This document shows positions 25,071 through 36,864 of a stretch of DNA of 64,000 bases, piece after piece. The DNA comes from Poronia punctata. Lineage: Eukaryota > Ascomycota > Sordariomycetes > Xylariales > Xylariaceae. The translations under genes and the position numbers were made by a program. The notes under the pieces are model-generated. The model was given only the letters and a program-made list of their open reading frames with translations. It was not told where the DNA came from and searched no databases. The stretch's first letter is position 1. Each line of letters opens with the position of its first letter. The stretch lies in the NCBI GenBank assembly GCA_022579005.1, contig MU401515.1, forward strand, positions 62,001-126,000, in the 5' to 3' direction.

Positions 25071-27219
25071 CTACTTCTTCTCATCTTGGCGGTCCTCGCC
25101 TTGCGTATCACTGTCCGTCTTGCGCATGCTCCACGCCATAACACCCCATAGTAGTCTCATCGCCTCAAGACGCTCCTCGGGCTTGAGTAAATCGAACCAT
25201 CGACTCCGCCAGACCTCGAGCTTACCCCAGCCAAGCCTTCTGTCCTTGTCTCCGCTACTTGCTATATCCTGCTCCGAGGTGCCGTCTAGCACCGCCAGGA
25301 GAGCATCCGGCACGCGCACTCGCAGGATCGATATGTGATGGAATAGACTGCTGAAGACAAACACATCATCGTAGCCGGAGCCCCTGACCTTTCCTATGGC
25401 CTCATACTTGGATTTCTTGTCCCAGTTGGACGAGGGTGGACGCACCATACGATAGCGGTCATACATGCTTAGAGTTTTGCGGGGTTTCTTGTTCACTGGC
25501 GGCCCACGGAAGGGGACATTCCGCTTGATATCTGGCACCGGCCTGCTGCTGCCAGGAGCCGGGAGCTGATTATAACCAGGTGCAAGGGGAGCCTCGCCCA
25601 GGCTGTCTCCACCTACGAGACTATCTTTGTCGCCGACGATGGCGTCGCCTTCGACTTCGCGTCCAATGGGACCACCTTCACCACCACCCCAACGCTTGGC
25701 TGTAGCCCACCATTCCCCTTCGCCGAATCGCTTCTCCTCCTTGCCTTCACGAGCGCGGAGCTGAGCCGTCGCCAGGGCTGCGACCAGCTCACGTCCAAAA
25801 TCGATGTTAGACTCGGTGGCCGTGGTAAATCTGGTCGTGTTTCGGGCAGACACGGCAGCTATTCGCCCTTCAATTATCCCAGCGCGCGCTTCTTCGCGAG
25901 CAGCCGGGGTACGTGAGATGAAAACGCAGCCCGATGAGAAATACGAGACTTTTTGTGCAAGCGCGCTGCCCTTCCGCTTTGTCTTGACCGGAGGTGGTTC
26001 AACCAGATATAGCCGCGGTTCAACCCTTGGTGGTAAGACGTTGCAGCCAAAGTCATAGGCGACAAGCTTGACAAAGGCAGATATCAAATTGTGGCGGATC
26101 TCTGCCGGCATCTGAGAACCTGGAGCTGTCCGATACGTGATCCTTTCGGGCTCCGTCTCCGTTTCCTTTGCCTTCTCTGCGCCGGTCGGGAGAGCAGAGT
26201 TGGCAGCTGGTTCTGCAGCGCCGACTTGATCTGGTTGGGGGCCTGCAGGATCCGGAGCCGACTCGTCATCGCCGTCATCCTCGGGCAACGGTGGCAACGA
26301 AGTGTCATCCCAATAGGTAGCCATCAGCTCCATCTGCCTGAAGAATTCATAAGCGTTCCCAAGACGCACGGCCGGCTTTCCCATCTCGGGCTTGATGCGG
26401 CGGACAGTACGAAAAGCAGCCTGATTAGCGACGGAAAGCTCGTTGCGCCTCTCCATGTAGACACGGGCTTCAGGTGACATCCTTCCATTGGACAATGGTT
26501 TGCGGAAGGCGTGGTCTCTGCGCTTGGCCTCGTCTACGTCAATCCCGTCCCAGTCGGAGGCGGAAGGCAGGCACGACGGGTCTGGCACAATACTTTCGGC
26601 TGTGGCATCAGAATGTAAATGGACCCCCAGAGCGGAAAAGTGGCGGTCTTTTACTTGTGTCGGCCGGTGAAGGCTTTGCAACAAGCACACAACCGAAGCA
26701 TGGCTCGGATCATCCGTAGAGCCCAGAGAATCGGGTGGGGGCAAGTCGAACTGCGGAAGGTTTACGGGAGTGGGTGGCGGCACATTCTTAGGACGGGGAC
26801 CAATGGTCGGTGCTTTGACTAGAAGGCAGTTATGAGTTTGCGTGATGGCCCAAGAGAAGATAGGTAGATAGGTAGTAAAAAAGAAAGAAAATCGTAATTA
26901 TTAAACTAGACGGCGTCTTAGGACAAGATAGCTATGACCAGTTTGTCGGACAGGACGGGTCGGGTCTCAGCATGTGCAGGCTAGGGGAGGACCAACGCCT
27001 TTTGGCAGGGATGTAGGGTTTGAGTGACCCGAAAAGGATACACAGAATACACACATGTACCTGCCCACGAGTGGCTTGAAGGGGATTTGATGTTTGAACT
27101 AGGAAACAGGACTGGGAAATAAGGACTGGGACGTTCCTGCTATTTGACCCCACGTCTCACTAAAGACCGATGCAGGTGGTCCCAAGAGATATCGTGCCAG
27201 ACGACAAGAACTTACCCAT
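25071..27219 (-). CDS. conserved filamentous-fungal protein of unknown function
   Basis: I do not recognise a named family. The main exon (25071-26818) encodes about 582 residues. Its frame has no ATG near its 5' end, only GTG (26783) or upstream non-ATG codons. A four-base first exon ATGG (27216-27219) with a good GTAAGT donor joins in phase to the TTCTAG acceptor at 26819, giving MVKAPTIGPRPKN and 583 residues in total; this start is tentative. Visible features are a Pro-rich N-terminus, an ordered block near residues 105-175 (AYEFFRQMELMATYWDD), a second near 235-290 (EIRHNLISAFVKLVAYDFGC), a Gly-rich low-complexity linker, and an ordered C-terminus (YDDVFVFSSLFHHISILRVR; EERLEAMRLLWGVMAWSMR). 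There is no membrane segment or signal peptide. Alternative: the first exon lies elsewhere upstream. Confidence 0.75.
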
Positions 27220-29227
27220 TACGTTTGCCAACCCGTAAAGCATGTTGGACTGTCTACGTTTAGGTACTCTGAACAAGTATCAGTGTTCCTCTCCGGGATG
27301 CTTTAAGACCCAGATGTTCAGCTGAAGGCCACTATATTCCAAAGTGGCCAAGTAGCGACGGGTCACGGTGACTTTAATCTGATGATGCCGAAGACGTTCT
27401 AATAAACCCGACGGCTCCACGCAAACATAGGGGGAACAGTGCATAGACACAGGACGATGGAGGCGGGAAAAGAATGCCGATAGGGCGGATGACCCTTATT
27501 TCCCCGCGAGTGTGCGGTCCCTCGTCAGTTCCGTTAACTTGGGAGAAATAAACCGATTGTCCTAAATGGATCGATATAGCGCGATGTAAACTTTATAACA
27601 AAAGATTCAAGGACAACCGAGTAAACTAACCTGACCTAGGCCCCTTGATGTACACGTACCTATCTTGATCAGACTAACCCACTACTCATATGTACATGCG
27701 TAGTACCTACATATAAAATAGGAACAAAAACTTGGGGAGGTGGGATTATACCAGGATTTGGTGGCTTTCTTCCTTGGCTTTTCTTCTTGACTTGTGGCTC
27801 CTGGGGCCGTACTTGGGCGCTAAGCTTGCTGGCAGCCACCGGCCCGCTCATTGCTGTCACATTATGTACAAGTATCCACACTGACAGACTGACATACACC
27901 AGGACACAACACCACAATAACTTCAAATACTACCTAAGGTAGTAGTATGGACAAGTATAAGTAGGTCACAACTTTAGACGATTATATTCCAACCTTATCT
28001 TAACGTAGGTTCCTACTTCCTGTTCTCTTACCCAAGCTGTACACGACTAGGTCAGACGTACATAACCCCAGACTTACGGTACAGTCCAGTCCAGTCCACA
28101 AAGGGTGACGGACGACAAGAGGAAGTGACGCAACGAACGTTGGCAACAACCATTTGCAACTTTCCTTGATGTCCGCGCTTTCTTCTTCTAAGGTTAGCGA
28201 GATTATATGGATAGACAAATACAGAAAGTTTGTCTAGTACCAAGCGCATGAGTATCCCGTGTGCAACAGCAACACCTTGTTTGTATGCTATAATGTACAT
28301 GAGACGATGTAGTGACGCCCTCGGCGCAGTTTGCAGCCCATGTCTTCTCTTAATGAATAACATTATTCAAAAAGGTAGGTAAGGTTAGGTACATCATTTC
28401 AATGTATGACAACGATTCATATATGGTGGTTGGGAACAACTACGTATCATAACCGCACAGAGCTCCTACCTAGTACCTACTGAGTAAATGCAAAGATCAT
28501 CTCATCATCAACTCACCACTCGTATGATCGTATTTACCCCGGAGTTGCCCATGTAATTGAGCAAAGTCTGAACCAATAAAACGCCGACTAGTTTTGATTC
28601 CTTGGGTGACATCAAATTAGTTTCTATCTATATCAGGAACAGGTGACAAACACGCAGACAGTCGGACTGGATCATGACCCAAGTCCAGTGAGTAAAAGTA
28701 GGTAAGTATCAAGTATTTACAATACAAACAAACATGAACTCAAAGGGGGAAGAGAACTCCTGCTTCAGATTTGTTACAGAACAGGGGTCTCCCACAAACG
28801 CCAGGCTGCCAAGGCCTGTTTTAGTTCCACAGCGGTAACTCCCTTAACCACGACTTATACAACACTCCAAGCCTCCAAGCCTCCAAGCCTCCCGACGCCA
28901 CGGCCGGCCAATACCGTCGACTCAATCGGTGCATCAAACAGATGGCCCGGGTAACGTGGTATCATGGGATTATAGTACGATCTTGTTAAAGCTATAGCAC
29001 CTCCAGTTTGACGAGTCCAAATGGGGTTGATTGTGGGGGGTCCCATTCTCTGCGATAGAGTGTTGCAGCATCTATCTAGAATGGCCGCCATTCTTGTCTG
29101 CCTCCTCGATGTCCATCCCTTGTCAGACTCATGGCGGGGGTACGTACATGTAGTCCGCGTCGTTCTGCTCGTCTAGACACCCTTCCTTCCTGTTTGTCCG
29201 GGTGCGATCTGGAGGATGTAGTCAAAA
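27220..29227. other. intergenic, 2.0 kb
   Basis: It holds the promoters of both flanking divergent genes. A short tandem (AAGCCTCC three times) lies at about 28868-28891. A frame near 27669-27926 resembles a signal peptide but has no ATG. No gene is supported. Confidence 0.45.
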
Positions 29228-31033
29228 ATGTCTACATCCGTGACGACTATCCAAGGAAAGAGGTGTACGGCAGTGAGAGTGAACGACGTTGGGGAAGGAC
29301 AAGAAATAACGACGTCTTCTCCCTCGAATACATCCACTTTCGTCGTATCAACTTTATTGTCATCGAGCCCAATTGATGCATCTACTACTCCTACCGCAAC
29401 TCCCTTTCTGCAGATAACATTACCACTCAATGCCGTGCCACCGAATACCGTTTCCAATGGAGTGACCCTGCCGAGTTCAGCAAGGGCTGCGTCTTCGCAA
29501 AGTCAGATCCAAAGCGCAACCACAGTCCCTCCACCTAGTGCTATATCAACCAGCGCGTCGTCGACAGCTCCATTAGTATTCTCATCTCTGGCAACTGAGA
29601 GTTTCACCGACTCAATCGCCACGCCCGTGTTGGACTCCGCAACCACTGTGTCCCTCCGGACCTCAGACAGAGAATCAACTCGCTCGCCACAAACAAATAA
29701 TAGGCTAGCGTCCACAACTGCCTCGGACCTCACCGCCGGAGACACAGACACAGGAGCACCGGCAACAACAACGACGACGACAATAACAACTACCGGTGCA
29801 GGTGCAGGTGCCGGAACCGAACAGATAGGGCCTGCAAATGATTCTTCTGGTCTTGTAGATGGTGCTCAAACTGCGCCTAGTAGTAGGATGAGTACGCAAA
29901 GGACAGCGGCACTTGTCGGAGGGGTGGTAGGGGGCCTTGTTGCAATCTTCATAACAGCTGGCCTGCTTTGGTTTTTCCGGAAACGGATCATGAGGAAGCG
30001 TCGGAGCACATTACTTACACCACTTTCAACCGATAACGCCTATAGCCGGGGTGAAAAGGACTCATATGTCATTAGTAGAAGTTCCCTAGGCCCCTCGAGC
30101 ATTCCGGAAAAGGCCAAAGCCATCATGTGCTACTACTATCAACGGGTGCGTGGGCGCGTCAACAATCTCATGATCCGCAGCCCCAAGCCCAGTGTGGATC
30201 TGAACAGGGGCAATTCACAATTCGGGCTCCCCGGCGCATCGACTAATCACCCTTCGGCGATAATTGCTATGTCTGGTATTGAGGCGTATCCAGACATGTC
30301 CGATGAAACACACACTGGACAGGGAGGGACGCAACCTATACGTCCTGGCACATCCGATATGGACAACAGACGACAAGAACAGAAACAAAGGGTGGGCACT
30401 GTTGCGGGCGGCAGCAATCCAAGACGGTCACAGTCTCTTCAAGACGAGCATTTCCTAGGCAGTCAGCTGTTCAAATTCGGCACCGAGAATCCATTCGCCG
30501 ACTCAAACGTTAGGAGCCACAACGCGGCCAAGCCGATGCCTTTCGCAGCGTCAGCAGCTCCTGGGTCGGCGGGTGTTGTAACGGCCGTTGGTGACTCTAA
30601 TGACGGTGGACGGGCCACTTCACGCGGGAATCGGGGACCGACCACGTATGTCCAAAATGCACGCCGCTCGCGTGGTCTTAGCATCAGCACATCGAGTGCT
30701 AGCATGTACGGCACCGGGATGCGTATGCCAAGCGTATATCATGAATTGAACGTGAGCGCCGTCACATCAGACGACACACGACGAAATAGATTCCGCTCCG
30801 ACCCTTTCGACTTGGATAGGCCCGAGCTTCTGGTACGGTCGTCTCGCAGTGGCGAGCGGGGCCCGCCGCGGATGCCGCGCCAGACCCATGCGCGGGCCGA
30901 GAGCTTCACGTCCAAATACTCGAGCGGCGCCTGCGACTTGGATTGGACCGACCCGGGCCCCGATGTGGGACCTGCGGCCGGTCGACGGGATACCCCTAAC
31001 CTTAGAACCAACGCCGCACTAGGGCTGAGATAG
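29228..31033 (+). CDS. Ser/Thr-rich single-pass membrane protein, function unknown
   Basis: The ATG at 29228 follows an in-frame TAG, so the single-exon model is 601 residues. Residues 1-225 are Ser/Thr/Ala-rich, with poly-Thr at about 180-189 and a GAGAGAG run, like an O-glycosylated wall-spanning stalk. One transmembrane segment lies at about 227-250 (ALVGGVVGGLVAIFITAG), followed by RKRIMRKRR, which predicts a cytosolic C-terminus. Residues 260-601 are disordered, with Arg/Ser-rich patches and a C-terminal RSDPFDLDRPELL. The layout resembles fungal wall-stress sensors of Mid2/WSC shape, but no WSC or cysteine domain is present and no N-terminal signal peptide is seen. A missing upstream exon is possible. 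I infer a plasma-membrane location only. Confidence 0.7.
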   Translation: MSTSVTTIQGKRCTAVRVNDVGEGQEITTSSPSNTSTFVVSTLLSSSPIDASTTPTATPFLQITLPLNAVPPNTVSNGVTLPSSARAASSQSQIQSATTVPPPSAISTSASSTAPLVFSSLATESFTDSIATPVLDSATTVSLRTSDRESTRSPQTNNRLASTTASDLTAGDTDTGAPATTTTTTITTTGAGAGAGTEQIGPANDSSGLVDGAQTAPSSRMSTQRTAALVGGVVGGLVAIFITAGLLWFFRKRIMRKRRSTLLTPLSTDNAYSRGEKDSYVISRSSLGPSSIPEKAKAIMCYYYQRVRGRVNNLMIRSPKPSVDLNRGNSQFGLPGASTNHPSAIIAMSGIEAYPDMSDETHTGQGGTQPIRPGTSDMDNRRQEQKQRVGTVAGGSNPRRSQSLQDEHFLGSQLFKFGTENPFADSNVRSHNAAKPMPFAASAAPGSAGVVTAVGDSNDGGRATSRGNRGPTTYVQNARRSRGLSISTSSASMYGTGMRMPSVYHELNVSAVTSDDTRRNRFRSDPFDLDRPELLVRSSRSGERGPPRMPRQTHARAESFTSKYSSGACDLDWTDPGPDVGPAAGRRDTPNLRTNAALGLR

Positions 31034-32878
31034 ATGGGTGTACAACAAGGTCAAAGTGGCGAGCGGATGGAGGATGAGAGTGATGGAAGAAGAGCTGTCG
31101 GAGAGGCTATGTAGAGAAGCACTACGCGAACAACCCTCTCATCCTTACATGGATTTATTATAGCGCGATGCTGCATGCGACTTACATATTTCCCTGTCAA
31201 CCCTATTGCTAGCGTTTTATTTTTAGCCATTCGGAATCTTCTTAGCCCCCCCCCCCCCCCCCCTTTTGTTTCCTAGAAAATCTCGACTCTTGAGTTTCTT
31301 CCGGAAAACATATGGAGGAGAGAGAGAGATGGAATAAAAAGGCTAAAGGGGTCCGAACCGCATTTGCTTAAGACACCAACCGGGCCGTGACAAATAAAAG
31401 GAATCAATCATCTATCTGCCCAGCCCATTTGAAGCCTTCAATGATAGACTTGGAGAACTATATTGGCATGAGTACCCTTAAAAAGATTAAGAACCTTAAA
31501 CCTGCGTGTCTGGCTATGTTCCAAGTATTCTCACATACCTAACCTGTTACCTGCTGTACTTTAAGGCAGGCAAAACGTAGCGTCTCCTCAAGTCGTACAA
31601 GGTCGCACCCATATACATACCAAGGTATATACGTGTACCAAACCTCAGATCACTCCCAAGATATGCACGATAACGCACCATTCCTACTTACCTACGCCCG
31701 TCTATACATCTGCAATATAGGTAAGGCTAAGTTTTCTTTCCTACACATGTGCTACCGACATGCAAAAATTCCGCGCAAGCCACGGACACGTACATCACCT
31801 AGGTTAGACAGATATCCTATTATACCTATCTACTTGTACTTGTACAAGTCCGTAAACGTAAACGTGTATATTATATAGTACAACTTAAAGTGCACATTAA
31901 AAAAAAAAAAAGGTGGTGACATCACAGCGGAGACAAAACCCAACAAACCCATGTACGAGTAAGCACTAAGGAAGCTTGGAAAGAGGGGTGAGCTTTCCCC
32001 GCCGGATTAGATGCATTTAATTGGTTAAAACATCAAATGAATTCAACACGAAAATTCGCGTTATTCGCGTCGCGGCGCGTAACAGAACGCGTAGAGTGGT
32101 CCGGACAAAAGTGAAGAAAAAAGAAATTGGCAAGGGTAACGTATGTTCTCAGCCATTCATCATCACTCAATAACCCCCAATGGAGTCCAAGTTTCCGTTA
32201 GCACATACTGACTTCATCTCATACTACACGTTTAAGTGGTATCTGTTTTCAGATCATACTTATTACTCAGTACGCAGATCTTTGTTTATTAGTGAAGTAG
32301 GGTACAACCAGGAGCGTCGACAACACCCAATACTTGACTGAAGCCAACATCGTGGGTTGTTTCTGTACCATACAAGAGGAATAATCCACTCGTCGTTATA
32401 TCCATATCCTGTGTCTAACCAGATGGATGGGGGGTATGGTATAAGGGGAAAGACAAAATACATGTCGCTACTCAACTCGTAAGTATGAGCGCTGGTGGTC
32501 TAAGCCAAACGAGGCACGAGACATGACATGAGATAAAGGAACGGAGGAAGAGAAAATAATAATGATAATAAACACCATGATCCCTGATCAATAAAACTCC
32601 GTGCCATAATCTTCCGTTTCTCAAGACCTCCTAGGACGTTGACATAGTTGTAGTCGTGCTGTATTTGGTCCACATGATCCCATTCAAAGCGCCACGACTG
32701 ATAGAACCCCGTACGAAACCCTTAATTGATGAATCGGTCAGTCAATAGGGAGAAAGCCGACCTTGGAGTATCGCCTCCGGTACACGCCACGGGATCGGAG
32801 TGAATGAAGGCCAACGCATAACAGAAAGCATAAAACTTGGGTGGGTATTGAAGTTCTCGGTTGCTACCGTGAAACTCC
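31034..32878. other. convergent intergenic region, 1.8 kb
   Basis: The 3' flanks of two converging genes lie here. It contains an 18-base C run (31246-31263) and an A run near 31899. No gene is seen. Confidence 0.5.
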
Positions 32879-34011
32879 TCATAATGAAGGTTCTTCAAAT
32901 GTGAGCTTCCGTCGAGCCAGGCTAAGTGGCGTTTTTGCTGTCGGTGTTTTGGCCGATGCGAAGGCCAACGGCGTTTTCCATGGCTTCTGCGCGGGACTTG
33001 GCGTGATGTTAACAAAGTCGGAGAAATCAAAGTTCTGGCCCGGGGTGCTGGGGAAGAAGTTGCCGCCCCCGGGCGTGGTCATCATCGACGACGGCAACGC
33101 CATATCCCTCCGTTGCGGTGGGGTGGATGGCGGCTCCATGCCAGTTCTGGGCATGGCCGGTGAGGGCGAAGTGGCCAGATACATCAACAAGTCTGCACCT
33201 TCCTCGGGCTTCTCATTGAATGAGCCTTTGGCGTCATTGCCCCGACGAATGTTGATACTTTGGGGGCGCATTGGGGGCGTGCGAGGTGGTGATGACTGGT
33301 TGGGATCAATCTGGAAAGAGTGTAGGGGCATAATATCGTTTTCGTCGTCCGGGGCTGCAAAGTTGGGAGTTGTAAGGTCCACTGAAGGCCTTCGGGTACC
33401 CTGGAAAAAGGAGACATCGGGACCGTTGGAGGTAGTGAAATGCTGTCGCCGTGGCTTGATGGGGGATGATTGTATCAGTTGGTGGTTATTCCTCCATGAG
33501 CCGTTGTTGGAGCTATGAAGAGATTTCTGACGAGGTGTTGGGGATGACCGGAAACGCTTGGCCGGGCTGGACATTGTCACATCGAACGAGGCTGTGTATG
33601 TGCGTTTGCGATGTCCTGAGCTGCCGTTGCTCGAGGTAATTGCGTCGGAAAATAGGGGCGCTTTGAGAGGCGAGCTCATGAGTGCCCTTGACGGGTAGGG
33701 TAGATCGGATGTGCTAGACGACGAGTCGGATAGGACGTCGCCATCTTGGATGCGCCGCCGCCGTTCCTCTTCTATTTTCGGCTCTATTGTGTCCAGCGTT
33801 AAATCCTCCCAGCCATGCTTCGTTTTGAATTGGGCGAGAGCTAGGCGACCTTGCAGTCTGCGCGCAATCTGCAAATCGAAGATGGGCCGGTTAGTTTGGA
33901 TCCGTTCCATTATTCGTCCGCTTTGCGACAGCGACGTACCTTGCTCACTTCAACCCTTTTGAGCACCTTATCTGCAACAGCCTCGGGCTGCTTCTTCAAC
34001 GGCGACGACAT
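32879..34011 (-). CDS. Whi5/Nrm1-family G1/S transcriptional repressor
   Basis: Members bind SBF/MBF transcription complexes and restrain G1/S genes. Two exons (33940-34011 and 32879-33868) give 353 residues. The intron (33869-33939) has a GTACGT donor, an ACTAACC branch site and a TTGCAG acceptor in phase 0. The Whi5 signature begins right after the junction (IARRLQGRLALAQFKTKHGW then EDLTLDTIEPKIEEE, residues 25-60). A second conserved motif, DLLMYLATSPSPA at about 250-262, matches the GTB motif through which Nrm1/Whi5 contact the SBF/MBF factors. Many SP/TP sites suggest CDK control. A longer reading starting at 33910 (MERIQTN) lies inside the intron and I rejected it as the main start. 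Sequence alone does not separate Nrm1 from Whi5. Confidence 0.88.
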
Positions 34012-36636
34012 GTTTCCGTATGCCTATATGTGGGTTTTTGCTTGGTCAAGAATGCACCCTTCAGATGTCCTTCTCGCTAATAGGCAAGACGCCCAGTGGC
34101 TATCAGGAAATGCTGTCGGGGAACCTGGTTGAGGATGAGGAGGGATTGATTGGGTCGAGTGGGCGGTCCGGCGCTTGTTGGTGCTAGGTAGCGAGGTTAC
34201 CGATCCGTTTGGTTGGTGAAGTGCCTACAAGAACACTTTGGTTGGCCAGTTTTGACTGTGATTATATTTTCCTGCTCAAATTTTCGTCATGAGGGGACAA
34301 ACAGGTACGAAAAGGCTCCTCCCTGTGTAATGATCGTAGAGCGTCTAGCAAAAGAGTGAAAAGGGGACGCTCGAACTGTTCGAGTTGAGTGAGTCGCTTG
34401 TAATGAATGTTCTGGTCAGGGATGAGGAAGAGGTTTGTCAAGTTTGGTATTCCAGGCGGCTTCCATGTGCACAATCTGGAGAGGGATGTTGGTGCTCACA
34501 GTGGTTGCAGGTACCAGTAGATACCTACTTCCCAGTACTGTAGGCTCTCTCTACCAGATCTAGCTACTTAAAGTACGTACATTAGTAGCAGGTAGTCTAG
34601 CCACTCCTAGCTTCAAGGTAAGGGCTGACTTCTCATTCCTATGACAACCAGCCGGTCCACCAATGGTCATCATTAATTGACCATATCTACTCGTGGAGTC
34701 GTAGGCCAGTCCTCAGCTCCCTTACCATGATGGTTTCCCTGCCAAGTCAAAACTTGCCTGTTAAAGGAGTTGTTTTAAAGCACCTCCTGATGAATTGACA
34801 AAGGTACACGTACAGAAGATGTCGGATAGCCATTTAGGCAAGTACCTATCTAATCTTACCTAACATACCAAGTCTAAAGTATATACTTTCAACAGTATCC
34901 CGTAGAAGAATATGCTCCCTATTCCAGCCATAGCCTTATGGCCTTCTTTTGATAAAACAAGCAGTCAATGACCTGTTCACTAATATCATGTGTACTCATG
35001 TCTAGCTGCATATGCACCTCATCCAGGTACGTGCCGTGCCTGTCTTGACCAAACGCTACCCATTTGGCATGCACAAGGTAGCTTCATGTCGAGGTCGATT
35101 ACAGGAACCTTACCTGTTATCCCACATGCCTCTTATCATAGCGGGGTGCAATAGGTATGGATGGCGTTGTGTATGTGTAGGAACTTCAAACTTACACCAA
35201 TCTACTAGTTTTTTAGGATTACGGTTTTGCAATCCGTTGGGCCAAGATGTAATACTTCAAGTCATACATGTGTAAAAGACCTTACAAGTAGGTTGTTGAT
35301 GATAGCTGGCTGGGCCCATGAGGAGTCCACACAACACTTGGCATGGGAAGGACGTTGGCACCTTGATATACCTAATCATTGGTTTATTTTCTGATTGTAA
35401 GGCGACCTATACAATACGAGTAAGAGTAGAACTGGCTTGCTTTCATAGGAGCTTTAGCCTATATATGTAGCACCGGATCGGCTTTAAGCAACAGTCTTCC
35501 TCACAGGGGTTTTGACCATGCTAGATATACTATGCATATACGTAGGTAGGTATATCAAGTTTGTTCCAGGAACCTGTCGTGCCTGTGTGTATGCCACTGT
35601 ATGGATTAGGAGTGACCGCACCAGGTACTTCTCAGTGGCTCTGGATGCCTTGCTGGCCCGACTTAATAGCCTTACATATATGCATTCCATTTATCATACA
35701 TATATGATATAGATCCTGTACGGTGCTGTTGTAATACTAACTGCTCTGCGGCCTGTCGTATTTTCAACCCCCTTTGTATACACAAGCTGCTGCAGGATGT
35801 AGACATATATTAGGTACATGGGTGGTTTTAACTCACCTGTCAGTGTTACTACCACTGAGAGTATTTTGATATTTGTAGATAGTTACCTTGACAACTCAGT
35901 CGTTGTGTTGCCCAGTCCTCTGTTAAGCACTTCTATTTTTAGTCATATTCTTGTGGTTTTATTAGCATCTCTCTCCTCTGCTCGCCCCCCCTTTCTGGTT
36001 CCTAGAGGCAAGGAAGATAAGAAGGTAAAGCCAAACGTTCTTTACTTGGGTAGTTCAGGGTCTTCTCTCGCTTGGACCCTTGCTGTCTTGACTCTTCACA
36101 GGTTTGCGTTCCCACATAAACCAAATCCCTTTAAATTTGGTATGACATGTACCAACGGCTATCTGTGCAGTGTGCATAATGGTAAATATTCCTAAATCTT
36201 GAGAAAGGAACACACCCTTTCTGAACCGGTTGCAGCATATCCAAGGTTATCTTGAAACTGCTGATATGCAAAGCAGATAATAAGGCACCTCACATAGAAT
36301 AATCTACCAGTGTCTAGCTATCCATGGTCATCCCGTATCCGATCTCTACCGCTTCTCAACTTCATATGGGTCATGATATGTGGTTGCCAAATGAAAAAAG
36401 GCCAATAGCAATCTACAGATAGAGCTAACCTGCCACGTACACATAGTATACGAGTTCAGATAGGTAGAAACAGGCGTTTAGATATGTACATATTCAGATA
36501 CACATTGTCACATACTAGACAGGGAAAAGAAGATCTTGATCTGTGCGGCTCTGGTCCCCGAGTTTATGTATTGCATGTAGCTTGATTTCTTGGGTGAGGG
36601 TTTTAGCCAGAGATACAGGTCTGGGCAACAAGTGAG
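34012..36636. other. intergenic, 2.6 kb, up to the copia element
   Basis: The promoter of the Whi5-like gene lies at the left. A 125-codon frame at 35818-36195 reads like translated T-rich noncoding DNA and is not called. Many TACCTA motifs are present. Confidence 0.45.
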
Positions 36637-36641
36637 ATTAC

Positions 36642-36864
36642 TGTTAGATCCAACAGGTTATGAGATGACAGGAATTAATGTAATGCCTACACAGTAGAAG
36701 TTATACGGCTGCAGTAGGGACCATTATAGAGGAAAAGGTCCTCTTATAAAGGGTCTCTCCTTACTTATTTAGTATATGCAGATTTTGTAAAAAAAAGAAG
36801 TTTTACTTTTTTATGCATATATTAATTAATATATACAATTTAGCTATTTATGCTAGTTTTAATA
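36642..36864 (+). repeat. 5' LTR of the copia element
   Basis: 223 bp, beginning TGTTAGATCC. It aligns without gaps to 42124-42346; the differences are mostly transitions. The terminal CA has become TA here. Confidence 0.9.

Noticed and set aside
27669..27926. Possible small secreted protein on the minus strand
   Set aside because: The hydrophobic N-terminus is read from a TTG codon; no ATG or upstream exon supports it.
33000..33518. Plus-strand frame of 225 codons opposite the Whi5-family gene
   Set aside because: Antisense shadow caused by codon bias of the real gene.
32879..33910. Whi5-family protein starting at MERIQTN (33910)
   Set aside because: The start lies inside a typical 71-base intron with GTACGT, ACTAACC and TTGCAG; splicing from ATG 34011 gives a better family N-terminus. 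Kept only as a possible alternative isoform.
35818..36195. 125-codon frame with hydrophobic stretch before the copia element
   Set aside because: Composition is that of T-rich noncoding DNA; no domain, splice pattern or signal peptide is convincing.
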